Assembly (NCBI RefSeq): GCF_016904955.1
Contig: NZ_JADIKE010000029.1
Coordinates: 124,001-188,000 of the forward strand
DNA from: Dyella flava
Lineage (GTDB): Bacteria > Pseudomonadota > Gammaproteobacteria > Xanthomonadales > Rhodanobacteraceae
Direction: 5' to 3'
DNA: 64,000 nt
Numbering within the stretch: the first letter of the stretch is position 1; the number at the start of each line of letters is the position of its first letter. Of this stretch, positions 44,087 through 52,229 are shown in pieces. The notes under the pieces were generated by a model. It searched no databases and had not been told where the DNA came from. It worked only from the letters and a program-made list of their open reading frames with translations. Made by a program: the position numbers and the translations under genes.

Positions 44087-44425
44087 ATGCGCTACTTATC
44101 TCTGCTACTTCTCGGCCCGTGGCTCGTGCTGTTGGCCTGGATCTATTGGGCGGCATGGAAGCGGTCTCGCCGCACCTGGCAGCACAAGGCGTATGACATG
44201 ACAGTCATCGTCGTTGCATTGGCCACGGCCTACGGCTGTGCCCTGGCCGCCTATGATGACATCGCCACCCAAAACATCGGGAACTTTGGACGGGAAAGCG
44301 GCAGCATCTGGAAGCAAGTCATGCCGGCGCTATACGGCTACGGTGGTTTCGCGGTGGTGATGGTGGCCGGGTTGCTGGTGAAGTTGCTCCTTCGAAAACG
44401 AAGGCGCGATTTATTGAGCCGATAA
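44087..44425 (+). CDS. Unknown small membrane protein, 112 residues
   Basis: ATG 44087 opens a protein with three hydrophobic helices: YLSLLLLGPWLVLLAWIYWAAW, YDMTVIVVALATAYGCALAAY and YGYGGFAVVMVAGLLVKLLL, with a basic tail (RKRRRDLLSR) and inside loop KRSRRTWQHK. This pattern suggests an inner-membrane protein with the C-terminus inside. I do not recognise a family. It follows the 95-residue gene by 56 bases on the same strand and is convergent with ynfA. Confidence 0.62.
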   Translation: MRYLSLLLLGPWLVLLAWIYWAAWKRSRRTWQHKAYDMTVIVVALATAYGCALAAYDDIATQNIGNFGRESGSIWKQVMPALYGYGGFAVVMVAGLLVKLLLRKRRRDLLSR

Positions 44426-44449
44426 ATCCTTTCGCCATTGCGCAGACCT

Positions 44450-44782
44450 CTAAGGTTGCGGCTGCGCGACAATAATCGCCATTCCCAGCAGCGCGATACA
44501 CGCGCCTCCGATATCCCAAGACGTCAACCTGACGCCGTCGACAAAGCGCAACCAAGCCAGCGCCACCGCAATGTAGATGCCACCATAGGCTGCATAAGTA
44601 CGGCCAGCGGCAGTCGGGTGCATGGTCAACAACCATGCAAATACGCTGAGCGACATCAGTGCGGGTAGAAGTAGCCAGGCACTCTTTTGCTGCTTCAACA
44701 CCAACCAGGGCAGGTAGCAGCCAACGATTTCAGCAACTGCGGTGAGAACAAACAATACGAACTGCCGGAAGAAGTCGAACAT
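44450..44782 (-). CDS. YnfA/UPF0060 family membrane protein
   Basis: A 110-residue membrane protein with four helices, the exact length of the UPF0060 family. Signatures: [19 protein letters not shown] in helix 1, [22 protein letters not shown] in helix 3 and [18 protein letters not shown] in helix 4. These proteins resemble small multidrug-resistance exporters and are of unsettled role. The start ATG at 44782 is clear. It is convergent with the 112-residue membrane protein gene. Confidence 0.92.
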   Translation of the reverse strand: MFDFFRQFVLFVLTAVAEIVGCYLPWLVLKQQKSAWLLLPALMSLSVFAWLLTMHPTAAGRTYAAYGGIYIAVALAWLRFVDGVRLTSWDIGGACIALLGMAIIVAQPQP

Positions 44783-45121
44783 AAACTTGCTGCTTTATCG
44801 CGAAGAAAGTCGGCGCATTTTGACAGGCCGACATTGACGCCCGCCAGATGTTGCGACGCCAGGTCGAGAGATGAGTTGGATTCGCGATGGCAGAAAGGTC
44901 ATTTCTGCCGAAGCAGAACACCGGGCGAATGCCGTATTTGCTTTATGCATTGTTTACAGCAATGTTGTGTACCGGCAGCTTGTTCGTAAGAAAAGTAAGG
45001 GGAAGGCCATTGATTTCCTCGCCATATACGCAGAAGCCAAGGCAACCGGCCCAGCCCCGTCCCGCGTCGCTTTGAAACCCGATACGATATTCAGCGTCTG
45101 GTGCGACTTCAGGGAGAAAGC
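44783..45121. other. Intergenic region without a supported gene
   Basis: The 339 bases upstream of ynfA and before the small exported protein hold several short open frames on both strands, none with a Shine-Dalgarno sequence, domain or codon pattern I trust. No repeat or terminator was seen. Confidence 0.4.
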
Positions 45122-45361
45122 GTGGCGGCATTTTTCAAACGCTGTCTGTTCGCCATGCCGCTATGGCTGTGCATGACCATGGCGCAGGCCCACATGACTG
45201 CCGGCGATACACCACCGGATTATCCGGGCGACATCCGTGGGGGCGACGCCATCCACGTGATGACAACAAAAAGATGCATCTTCGCGAACGAATTTGTTGA
45301 TTCGACTTGGCAAGTCATCCAGTTGGAAGTGTCCGCCTTGGAACCGAAGTGCGTCTTTTAA
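45122..45361 (+). CDS. Small exported protein, 79 residues
   Basis: GTG 45122 has AGGGAG six bases upstream. The first 23 residues (AAFFKRCLFAMPLWLCMTMAQA) form a signal peptide. The mature part of about 55 residues (HMTAGDTPPDYPGDIRGGDA..., KRCIFANEFVDSTWQVIQLEV) has two cysteines, likely disulfide-bonded. No family is recognised. The stop is 10 bases before the next gene, so it is probably co-transcribed with the acetyltransferase. Confidence 0.6.
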   Translation: MAAFFKRCLFAMPLWLCMTMAQAHMTAGDTPPDYPGDIRGGDAIHVMTTKRCIFANEFVDSTWQVIQLEVSALEPKCVF

Positions 45362-45370
45362 GCGGAATGG

Positions 45371-45883
45371 GTGGGATCAGATCGGGTGAATATCGTGCAC
45401 ATAAGGAAGGCCACCATCGAGGACGCGGCCATCAGCTTCGCCATTCGTCGCGATGCGATTCGTGAGCAGTGCCGCGATCATTATCCCGCGGGTGATCTGG
45501 ATATCTGGACCTCGGGAGAAATGTCGGAAACATTCGCCAAACGTGTCGCCGACGAGTTTCACGTTGCGACGGTGGATGGCCAGGTTGTTGGCACCGGCAT
45601 GATCGACCTCGCGACAGGAAAAATCGACGCTATTTTTGTCCTCCCCCAATACATGAGGCGCGGCGTTGGGCGGGCCATGATGGATCATCTGGAAGACCTG
45701 GCGATGAGCGCTGGACTCAGCGTCATTCAATTGGATGCCACGTTGAATGCTGCCGCGTTCTACCGGGCACTAGGATTTGAAGGAGAAGCCAGAAGCACCT
45801 ATCAGTCTTCTCTTGGGGTGAGCCTCGTCTGTGTGCCGATGGTTAAACACGTGCGGAGTACCCGGCGCCAGAGTGAGGGGTAA
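45371..45883 (+). CDS. GNAT family N-acetyltransferase
   Basis: A 170-residue GNAT protein. Early strand IVHIRKATIEDAAISFAIRRDAI, then VATVDGQVVGTGMIDLATGKIDAIFVLPQYMRRGVGRAMMDHLEDLA, where QYMRRGVGRAMM is the acetyl-CoA-binding Q/RxxGxG/A motif A, and IQLDATLNAAAFYRALGFEGEA the motif B end. The substrate is unknown. GTG 45371 and GTG 45386 are alternative starts. Confidence 0.9.
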   Translation: MGSDRVNIVHIRKATIEDAAISFAIRRDAIREQCRDHYPAGDLDIWTSGEMSETFAKRVADEFHVATVDGQVVGTGMIDLATGKIDAIFVLPQYMRRGVGRAMMDHLEDLAMSAGLSVIQLDATLNAAAFYRALGFEGEARSTYQSSLGVSLVCVPMVKHVRSTRRQSEG

Positions 45884-46126
45884 TGCTGTGGGGCCGGGGC
45901 AGGTATCCGAGGTGGCAGATAAGTGCGTTTCCGATAAAGAGACGCGGTCAAGGTGTCCGCTTCGGCCGGCCGAAGTCGCAACCCTGGGCAGAGGCAATCC
46001 GTTGAGTGCAAGGTAGAAGGAACTTCAGTGTAATCAGTTACGTACGCGATCTGAAAAGAATGCCTGCGAGACGGACGATTTAAGAGTATTGTGGAGAGTA
46101 CCGCCTCTAACCATGAAGACATTCGA

Positions 46127-46312
46127 ATGAACGACACACCCAAACCCTTGTCGGCATCGACCATTCATTCGGTTTATTCAGGCACGAAGATTACTTCTGC
46201 GGTCGAGCAAGCCAAAGATTTCAAATCGACGAACCGTTTTATGCGCGATGCCTCGCATTCGGGGCAGGCGCCTGAGAAACCCAAGGTCGAGAAAAAGCCG
46301 TCCCGCCGGTAA
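46127..46312 (+). CDS. Small hydrophilic protein, 61 residues
   Basis: ATG 46127 opens a short basic, disordered protein (MNDTPKPLSASTIHSVYSGTKI..., KSTNRFMRDASHSGQ, ending KVEKKPSRR). There is no hydrophobic segment and no family is recognised. A GTG at 46091 is an alternative start. The Shine-Dalgarno sequence is poor, so the call is tentative; the low-GC local region argues for accessory DNA. Confidence 0.4.
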   Translation: MNDTPKPLSASTIHSVYSGTKITSAVEQAKDFKSTNRFMRDASHSGQAPEKPKVEKKPSRR

Positions 46313-46419
46313 TGATGGGAGGCTCCTTCCCAACGCCGAAGTCAGGTTCGGCTAGCAAGATCAACTCAACGCGCAAATTTGAAAATTGCGTCGTTTGATC
46401 TTGCTGGCACGCATGCGAC

Positions 46420-46951
46420 TTACAGGCCTCTCGCGAATTCGGCGACAGCGTCCGCAATGTCCCTCGGCGCTTCGAGCGGCGAGAGATGGCCGACTCCAGG
46501 CAACGTCTGCATCGTTGCCCCCTTGATGCGCGCAAGTACGTCAGACTTCAGCGTCCCAACCGGATCGATCTTGTCCAGCTCGCCGGCAATGATCAACACC
46601 GGCACAGCGATATGCGCCACCGCCGCCGTGATGTCTTCCATGATGGTGCTCATCGCCCAGGCGATCTTTGCAGCCGGCGCTCCGCGCAGGCTGTCCTCGA
46701 CGATTTGCTCGAGGTCGCGCGCGGATAGCGTCCTGCCGGTCAGGACCTGCTCGCACGACGCCAAGATGGATTCGCGTGAATCGTAGGCATGCGAGATGAA
46801 GCTGCGTTGCTCTTCGGGAATGGCGGCCGGTGCCGGCGACGCTGGGGTGACGAGATGCCATCAACTGGGTCACCTTGCCGCCCATCGAATGGCCCACGAG
46901 TACACAGCGCTGACCAGGCGTCCCGCTCGATGAGTCGCCTAACGAAGGCAA
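46420..46951 (-). pseudogene. Decayed alpha/beta hydrolase gene (truncated and frameshifted)
   Basis: Two fragments of one alpha/beta hydrolase lie in different frames. Upstream (from about 46951) one reads RCVLVGHSMGGKVTQLMASRHPS, the nucleophile elbow GHSMGG with its surroundings. Downstream, after a shift near 46842, the frame reads SPAPAAIPEEQRSFISHAYDSRES and runs to the stop at 46420 with PVLIIAGELDKIDP and MQTLPGVGHLSPLEAP, the acid and histidine strands. Strand residues normally between elbow and cap are missing, so a short deletion likely caused the shift. The first roughly 90 residues of a normal hydrolase are absent. It overlaps the end of the adjacent acetyltransferase gene. Confidence 0.75.
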
Positions 46952-47458
46952 TCATAGTGACTTGTAAAAATAGGTAGTGCCTTCAAGCTCGCCGTTGGCG
47001 CTGAGGGCATAGCCTGGAATTCGACCGGCTTCGACGAAATCTCGCCGGATATAAAGCGTTGAAGCCACATCGTCCGAACGCGTGTCCAGGACGAGTAGCT
47101 TGCGACCGTTGTCTCGGGCAAGTTGCTCGACGTATTCCATCAGCGCGCGTCCAATACCGGAGCGACGGTAGGACGTATGCACTAAAAGCTTCTCGACTTC
47201 GGCGCGGTGCAAGCCGTTTTTCTTTCCACATAGTGCTAGCTGCACGGCACCGGTGAGCACACCGTTGGCGAAGGCCACCACCAACAGCCTATTGCCAGAA
47301 CGGATGTCGACCATGATCCCATTCCAGTACTCGATGGACTCGTCATGGCTGAGTGGGGGTACGAAGCCGACGGACGCACCGCTATGTACACTATCGATGA
47401 GCAGGTCAGCCAACGCTTGGCGGTGCGGCTCAATGGAATCGAGAAGACTCAGTATCAT
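46952..47458 (-). CDS. GNAT family N-acetyltransferase
   Basis: A 168-residue GNAT enzyme from ATG 47458 (GGAAG upstream). LLVVAFANGVLTGAVQLAL is followed by EVEKLLVHTSYRRSGIGRALMEYVEQLARDNGRKLLVLDT, where SYRRSGIGRALM is the acetyl-CoA motif. The end ALSANGELEGTTYFYKSL is the common GNAT finish FYKxL. The protein resembles small-molecule or antibiotic acetyltransferases; the substrate is unknown. Its stop overlaps the ATG-like start of a broken hydrolase frame (TATGA). Confidence 0.9.
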   Translation of the reverse strand: MILSLLDSIEPHRQALADLLIDSVHSGASVGFVPPLSHDESIEYWNGIMVDIRSGNRLLVVAFANGVLTGAVQLALCGKKNGLHRAEVEKLLVHTSYRRSGIGRALMEYVEQLARDNGRKLLVLDTRSDDVASTLYIRRDFVEAGRIPGYALSANGELEGTTYFYKSL

Positions 47459-47521
47459 GCTGTTTCTTCCGGGAAAAGGGCGGGAAAATAGGTCGGCATG
47501 GGTCGCTGCCGCTTTTCCATT

Positions 47522-47537
47522 ATGTCTGCTTTCGACT
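47522..47537. repeat. Copy A of the TGTCTGCTTTCGAC repeat
   Basis: ATGTCTGCTTTCGACT sits upstream of the second acetyltransferase gene. The same 13-14 base core recurs near 51416, 52198 and, altered, 59977. Only the left half of the palindrome is well kept here. Confidence 0.55.
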
Positions 47538-47607
47538 GCGACTTCAGCCGGCGGGCGCGACACTTCTGCGCTCGTTGAGCGCCTAAATATTTACGGACAA
47601 GTTCCGG

Positions 47608-48006
47608 CTAAGATGCCGTGCTCAAACGATCGCGTTGTTGGTGTCGAGGTGTCAGCCAGGCAAGCGCGATTGCAATGATGAAAAGTGCCGGTATGTCGCC
47701 GACAAGATGACCCATGTGCCCCGGCGTGGCGAATGATTGCACGGCCATAATCAGGCCATGAACGATACTGGACCAAACCGTAAACCAGATCAGGCTCAGG
47801 TGATGCAGCGGATCGTTGGCCGCGCGGAGGAGAAACACTCCTAGCGTGGCGTAAATGCCGACGATCATCATCGGGTAATCGGAGTAGCCGCTATGCCATG
47901 TCCATCCCGACGGCCATACAAGCATCAAGGGATAGACGCAGAAGAAAAGGATGCCCACGATCCGCAATACGATCTTCAGAAAGCTGATGTGCTGTGCCAT
48001 ATTCAT
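47608..48006 (-). CDS. DUF6632-like membrane protein
   Basis: A 132-residue inner-membrane protein from ATG 48006 (GGAG nine bases upstream). Four hydrophobic helices are visible: LKIVLRIVGILFFCVYPLMLVW, YPMMIVGIYATLGVFLL, LHHLSLIWFTVWSSIVHGLIMAVQ and VGDIPALFIIAIALAWL. WPSGWTWHSGYSDYP and the ANDPLHHLSLI-W pattern are typical of a small family of unknown role found widely in proteobacteria. It is a single gene. Confidence 0.7.
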   Translation of the reverse strand: MNMAQHISFLKIVLRIVGILFFCVYPLMLVWPSGWTWHSGYSDYPMMIVGIYATLGVFLLRAANDPLHHLSLIWFTVWSSIVHGLIMAVQSFATPGHMGHLVGDIPALFIIAIALAWLTPRHQQRDRLSTAS

Positions 48007-48276
48007 GGCTGACACTCCGATTATGTGAGTGTTCCCCCAATCGCATTCCGGAACAGCGTGCAACTCGCCATAAGATCCGGTTTCGATTATTAGCGGCTCG
48101 AATTCTGCGCCTCCATTCGAGCTTGGCGCAAGAAATTCCGGTGATTCGTCCGTTCCGGATATCGAAAACTTCACATTACCTGTGGCGCGAAATAACCGTA
48201 ATTTCTAGTCAAGGGCCCGTTTCGATCGAAGCAGGCCATGCTTCTACCCATTAGGTGTCCACTCGAAATCACAAAC

Positions 48277-48302
48277 AAAAAAACGGCCCGCGGCGCGGGC
48301 CG
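48277..48302 (-). terminator. Intrinsic terminator of the 258-residue exported protein gene
   Basis: CGGCCCGC (48284-48291) pairs with GCGGGCCG (48295-48302) around GGC; on the minus strand it is followed by seven T. It is 21 bases beyond the stop at 48323. The remaining gap up to 48007 shows no gene. Confidence 0.88.
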
Positions 48303-48322
48303 CCCAAGTCAAAGGCTGCTTA

Positions 48323-49099
48323 TCACTTACCCGCCGACGTATACGTCAAATCGGCGCTGTAGCTATCGACATGCTGCGATACGTTCTGGAGTGCATCATT
48401 AATGGATTTACGGATCGCCTGGCCACTCTCCTTTCCGTAAACATTCTCGACCATCTTCCACACATCGGGGTCGGGATCCTTGCCGAGATCCGCCCAGCTT
48501 TTTGCAGGGGCGACCAGGATAAAGTCGGGTGCGCCGTCACCGCCTTCGCGAACTCTGCCAATCATGTAGTTAACAGGCCAATTGGACTTCGCGGCAGCAG
48601 CAGCGATCTTTTTCGTCGCTGCCGTGAACGCTTCTGCTGGTTCATGCCCAGGCTTAAGCGTGAAAAGCGTCACTTCGATCAGGGGTGATGCCGGCATCAT
48701 GCCGCTGGGCATGTGGCTTAAATCCGGCATCATTTCGATAAATGTGCTTGTCTCGCTTTTCAAATGCGGATTGATCGCCGCCCTGAGCGCTTGATCACAT
48801 GCCTTGCCCGCGGCATCCATCGCGTCGAAGCTTTCCCAGGGAAGCGGTTCGGAGGTATACGAATAAGTGTAGGTATCTCCGGTCTCGTGCAGCCATGCCG
48901 TCCACGTGTACTTGAAGCCGTGTTGATGCAGGCATTGATTGAAGTTTTTGACACCGGCTTCATACGCCTGCTGATCTGCGGGTGCCACGATATCGGTGTA
49001 GTCACGTACGATGGTTGAAGTATTGGTATCCGCCGCCTGAACTCCGGTGGCACATAACAGCGCGAACGACAACACGAGCCAGGGTGTGGTGCTGTTCAT
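48323..49099 (-). CDS. Unknown exported protein, 258 residues
   Basis: ATG 49099 with AGGTTCTT upstream; signal MNSTTPWLVLSFALLCATGVQA. The mature protein has two parts: an N-terminal part with YTDIVAPADQQAYEAGVKNFNQCLHQHGFKYTW and TSEPLPWESFDAMDAAGKACDQAL (two Cys), and a C-terminal alpha/beta part beginning LIEVTLFTLKPGHEPAEAFTAATKK and FILVAPAKSWADLGKDPDPDVWKM, the pattern of a stress-responsive A/B barrel dimer or NIPSNAP-like domain. The role is unknown. A strong terminator follows. Confidence 0.72.
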   Translation of the reverse strand: MNSTTPWLVLSFALLCATGVQAADTNTSTIVRDYTDIVAPADQQAYEAGVKNFNQCLHQHGFKYTWTAWLHETGDTYTYSYTSEPLPWESFDAMDAAGKACDQALRAAINPHLKSETSTFIEMMPDLSHMPSGMMPASPLIEVTLFTLKPGHEPAEAFTAATKKIAAAAAKSNWPVNYMIGRVREGGDGAPDFILVAPAKSWADLGKDPDPDVWKMVENVYGKESGQAIRKSINDALQNVSQHVDSYSADLTYTSAGK

Positions 49100-49531
49100 A
49101 AGAACCTCCCAAAGGGCTGCTGCCCAGCATGGTTGAGTTGAGGCCCCTGATCACTTCGGGCGGGCGAAGTCCTCTCAGTATGCGCGCAATCCGCGTTGGC
49201 AAGAGTGGCGCTCGCAAGTTTTTGATTTAAAGAGCAATTCGTGGGGAGTCACGCACCCAGAAATGCCCGGCGCCATCGCCGGCAGCATGGGATTCCTTAT
49301 GGATGGGGTGCTTGAATCTTGCTGGCCGGACTATCAGCCATGGCTTGCTGGAAACGTTCGTTTAGGCCCGGCAACGGATACTCGCAAGTGGACGAAAATT
49401 GGAAAACGACAGGCGCGGTCGCGCTATATGGCGATCGACGCGACCGCCATTTAATCGCCGAACATCAGCCCTGCATGCATCAGGCGCGGAAGCGTTGGCT
49501 TTCGCGATTCATCGATATCGATAACGCGGCA
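49100..49531. other. Intergenic region without a supported gene
   Basis: Upstream of the exported protein gene lie 432 bases with overlapping short frames on the plus strand (for example from 49263 and 49319) that lack a Shine-Dalgarno sequence and a recognisable product. I see no repeat or terminator. Confidence 0.4.
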
Positions 49532-49696
49532 TTACCCGGCTGATTGCGAAAGGAGCGGCACCACGAGCGCATCGCCAAAGAACATGCACGCCATGGCAAA
49601 AAGAAACTTCTCGCGCTCAGAACCTGCCACGAGACTTTTCTGTTTACGAAGATGCGAAAGCATTGCTGAGTAGTGATGCTCGCGGGTATCGGGCAT
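49532..49696 (-). CDS. Possible small protein, 54 residues
   Basis: ATG 49696 opens MPDTREHHYSAMLSHLRKQKSL and ends with EREKFLFAMACMFFGDALVVPLLSQSAG, stop TAA at 49532. It is short and the Shine-Dalgarno sequence is weak, but the frame reads as a coherent helical protein and follows the 88-residue gene by about 60 bases on the same strand. The larger frame on the same strand looks like a shadow. No family is recognised. Confidence 0.38.
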   Translation of the reverse strand: MPDTREHHYSAMLSHLRKQKSLVAGSEREKFLFAMACMFFGDALVVPLLSQSAG

Positions 49697-49755
49697 CTTA
49701 AGCAGGTGATCCTGCAGCAGCCAGCTTCCACTGCGAATGGGGTAGGAGTTGCCGG

Positions 49756-50022
49756 CTAAGCCTCTTCCGGAGGCGGCTGTAGCGTCGCCGCCAGTTCCTC
49801 AAGCGCGGTGATCTCCTCGTTCAGGGCGTCGTGCAACTCGCTTTGGCGTGTCATCAACGTCTCAATGGAATCGCCTCGCTTGAGTTTCTTCAGCTCGCCG
49901 TCGAACAGCAGCCACTGCGCCGTCAGGGATTCGACGTTATTCTTGGCGTAGTGACGCATCTCTTTGAGTTGCGCAAGGACATCATTGACGTGTTCGAGCG
50001 GAGTCTTCGCATCCTCGGACAT
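49756..50022 (-). CDS. Unknown coiled-coil protein, 88 residues
   Basis: ATG 50022 has GGAGG eight bases upstream. The protein is almost entirely helical: TPLEHVNDVLAQLKEMRHYAKNNVESLTAQWLLFDGELKKLKRG, LMTRQSELHDALNEEITALEELAATL, with a Pro-Glu tail (QPPPEEA). It is cytoplasmic and looks like a short coiled coil, perhaps a dimerising or regulatory protein. No family is recognised and no partner gene is obvious. Confidence 0.65.
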   Translation of the reverse strand: MSEDAKTPLEHVNDVLAQLKEMRHYAKNNVESLTAQWLLFDGELKKLKRGDSIETLMTRQSELHDALNEEITALEELAATLQPPPEEA

Positions 50023-50240
50023 GGCGGCACCTCCAGTCTCATCCGCTTTCAAGGATAGTCGCGCGAGGCTGGCTGATGCCGAAACGGCGTGTCCGTGCGA
50101 CCCAAAGCCGGCCTTTCAAAGGTGTATCGTCCACAGCGGAAACGATGCAAGCCATCAGTGGCATAAATGATTGCTAATAATAGGCTGTTAAGTTGACGAT
50201 CGAGTGAAAAGCGGCCTGCTCAAATGTGGAGAAGCGCCTC

Positions 50241-51362
50241 GTGAGTTCATTACGGACCGAATCTCTCTTTAAGCCTCTGCAGCTTAAATCGCTGAGCCTG
50301 AAAAATCGCATCGTCATGGCGCCCATGACGCGCAACTTTTCGCCCGAAGGCGTGCCGGACGAGAACGTTGCCAGCTACTACCGTCGTCGGGCCGAGGCCG
50401 AGGTTGGCCTCATTCTTTCCGAAGGTACGGTCATCGATCGCCCGGCATCGCGCAACCGCCCCGCCATTCCGTTCTTTCATGGCGACGATTCGTTGGCGGG
50501 ATGGAAGAGGGTGATTGATGGCGTCCACGCGGCGGGTGGCAAGATGGGGCCGCAGATTTGGCACGTCGGCGCTATCTCCAGTGGCGCTACGGAATGGGCT
50601 CCGGATGCGCCGTTCGAAAGCCCTTCGGCCGTTTACTCGCCGGGCAAACCACACGGCGTGGCGATGACGGACGAAGATATTGCCGACGCCATCGCTGCAT
50701 ATGGGCGAGCGGCGGGGGCCGCCAAGCGATTGGGTTTTGACACGGTGGAGATCCACGGTGCACACGGCTATCTGATCGATCAGTTCTTCTGGGCCGGGAC
50801 CAACGTGCGCAATGATCGTTTCGGCGGCGCAACACTCAAGCAGCGCGTCACCTTTGCGGCCGAAGTCATCAAGAGCGTCCGCGCCGCAGTAGGCGAAGAC
50901 TTTCCCGTCATCCTGCGCATCAGCCAATGGAAACTGCAGGATTACAACGCACGCCTTGCCGAGACGCCGGACGCCATGCGCGATTGGTTGGGGCCACTTG
51001 TCGAAGCCGGAGCAGATGCGCTGCACTGTTCACAGCGACGCTTCTGGGATGCGGAATTTCCCGATCTGGACGGCAAAGACGGCCTCAACTTTGCGGGATG
51101 GGCCAAGAAACTCACCGGCGCCGTGACGATCAGCGTCGGCTCGGTAGGCCTTTCCGGCGACTTCCTCAATGCTTTCAAGGGTGAACGTTCCCGGCCGGCA
51201 AGTCTCGATAATCTTATCCAGCGCCTGGAACGAAACGAATTTGATCTGATTGCGGTCGGGCGAGCCCTTCTCAACGATGCGCGGTGGGCGATAAAAATCC
51301 GCGACGGCGACCATGCTGATCTCAAGGATTTTACTTCCGCGGCGTTCCGTGACCTGCGTTGA
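50241..51362 (+). CDS. NADH:flavin oxidoreductase, Old Yellow Enzyme family
   Basis: A 373-residue FMN enzyme of TIM-barrel fold from GTG 50241 (GGAG nine bases upstream); GTG 50226 is possible. ESLFKPLQLKSLSLKNRIVMAPMTRNFSPEGVPDENV carries the FMN-binding opening. The substrate pocket contains EIHGAHGYLIDQFFWAGTNVRNDRFGG, the OYE HxxH and catalytic tyrosine region, and VGRALLNDARWAIK the phosphate-binding end. OYEs reduce electron-poor alkenes, nitro compounds and maleimides with NAD(P)H. The gene is single; no TetR or LysR partner lies beside it. Confidence 0.93.
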   Translation: MSSLRTESLFKPLQLKSLSLKNRIVMAPMTRNFSPEGVPDENVASYYRRRAEAEVGLILSEGTVIDRPASRNRPAIPFFHGDDSLAGWKRVIDGVHAAGGKMGPQIWHVGAISSGATEWAPDAPFESPSAVYSPGKPHGVAMTDEDIADAIAAYGRAAGAAKRLGFDTVEIHGAHGYLIDQFFWAGTNVRNDRFGGATLKQRVTFAAEVIKSVRAAVGEDFPVILRISQWKLQDYNARLAETPDAMRDWLGPLVEAGADALHCSQRRFWDAEFPDLDGKDGLNFAGWAKKLTGAVTISVGSVGLSGDFLNAFKGERSRPASLDNLIQRLERNEFDLIAVGRALLNDARWAIKIRDGDHADLKDFTSAAFRDLR

Positions 51363-51684
51363 TAATCGGGAGGAGCGCCCATCAATGGGAGCAAGCAACC
51401 AAGGATGAAATAAAGAATGTCTGCTTTCGACTCAAGACGCACGCGTCGCGAAACACGCCATAGGACGGGAAATCAGTCGTCAGAGGAGGTATGAAATACG
51501 CAACCGGAGGCACGCTAATATTGGCTCGACACTCCTCCCGTGCTTGCGTATAGGGATCGGGCGGAGTGAGCCCATTAAAAATCTAATGTGTAAGACCGTT
51601 CTTTTCGGTCTGTATAAGAACGGACCCACGGGGCGCCTGAATCGCCGTTAGGCGACGCGCTGGCCCGCACACTCGGGAGAACTC
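51363..51684. other. Intergenic region holding repeat copy B
   Basis: The 322 bases between the Old Yellow Enzyme and VOC genes contain no supported gene. AATGTCTGCTTTCGACTCAAGACG near 51416-51440 is a copy of the TGTCTGCTTTCGAC repeat. Confidence 0.4.
51416..51440. repeat. Copy B of the TGTCTGCTTTCGAC repeat
   Basis: AATGTCTGCTTTCGACTCAAG continues to ACGC, a degenerate palindrome of the family seen at 47522, 52198, 59977 and 62337. It lies between two unrelated genes and overlaps neither. Confidence 0.6.
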
Positions 51685-52053
51685 ATGTTTGACCACATCG
51701 TATTCGGTGTCAGCGATTATGCAGCGAGCAAAACGTTCTTCCTCAAGGCACTCGAACCGCTCGGCATAGTGATCGTCCAGGAGCGGCAGGGCGGTATCGA
51801 GCTTAGTTCAGACGGAAAGGTTTCACTGTGCCTGTTACAAACCGAGGAGAAACCGGCGCATCTTCACCTGGCGTTCGTGGCGGAGAGTCGCCAGCAAGTC
51901 GACGCTTTCCATCGCGCGGCGCTGGATGCGGGTGGCAAGGACAATGGTGGGCCTGGTCTGCGCCCGAACTACCACGCGAACTACTATGCAGCTTTCGTGA
52001 TTGGTCCGGACGGGCACAACATCGAGGTGGTTTGCCACAAGCCCGAGGCCTGA
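51685..52053 (+). CDS. VOC family protein (glyoxalase-like)
   Basis: A 122-residue VOC protein, ATG 51685 with GGGAG upstream. It starts FDHIVFGVSDYAASKTFFLKALEPLG (His early ligand), has HLHLAFVAESRQQVDAFHRAALDAGGKDNGGPGLRPNYHANYYAAFVIGPDGHNIEVVCHK, where GPDGHNIEVVCHK carries the final glutamate ligand of this group, and is close to lactoylglutathione-lyase-like proteins common in proteobacteria. Substrate unknown. The gene stands alone. Confidence 0.9.
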   Translation: MFDHIVFGVSDYAASKTFFLKALEPLGIVIVQERQGGIELSSDGKVSLCLLQTEEKPAHLHLAFVAESRQQVDAFHRAALDAGGKDNGGPGLRPNYHANYYAAFVIGPDGHNIEVVCHKPEA

Positions 52054-52197
52054 CCCTTCCATCGAGAGGCGTTCACAGGCGGACTTCGTCCCTCATGTCA
52101 AACGTTATTGATGTCACCAGGCGCTGGGAAGAACAAACTGGCGACGCGTTTGAGGTTCGACGGTCTTTACCTGAAAGTTGAGCGAGAATGTAAAAAG

Positions 52198-52221
52198 AGC
52201 TGTCTGCTTTCGACCCGAGGC
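52198..52221. repeat. Copy C of the TGTCTGCTTTCGAC repeat
   Basis: AGCTGTCTGCTTTCGACCCG and the following AGGC form the left half of the palindrome. It lies just before the YjbR-family gene and includes its GAGG Shine-Dalgarno element. Confidence 0.55.
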
Positions 52222-52229
52222 ATAAACCA

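Noticed and set aside
44871..45176. Short frames before the small exported protein at 45122
   Set aside because: They overlap each other in several frames, have no ribosome site and no recognisable content.
49263..49543. Short plus-strand frames between two minus-strand genes
   Set aside because: They overlap, have no Shine-Dalgarno sequence and give no protein-like pattern.
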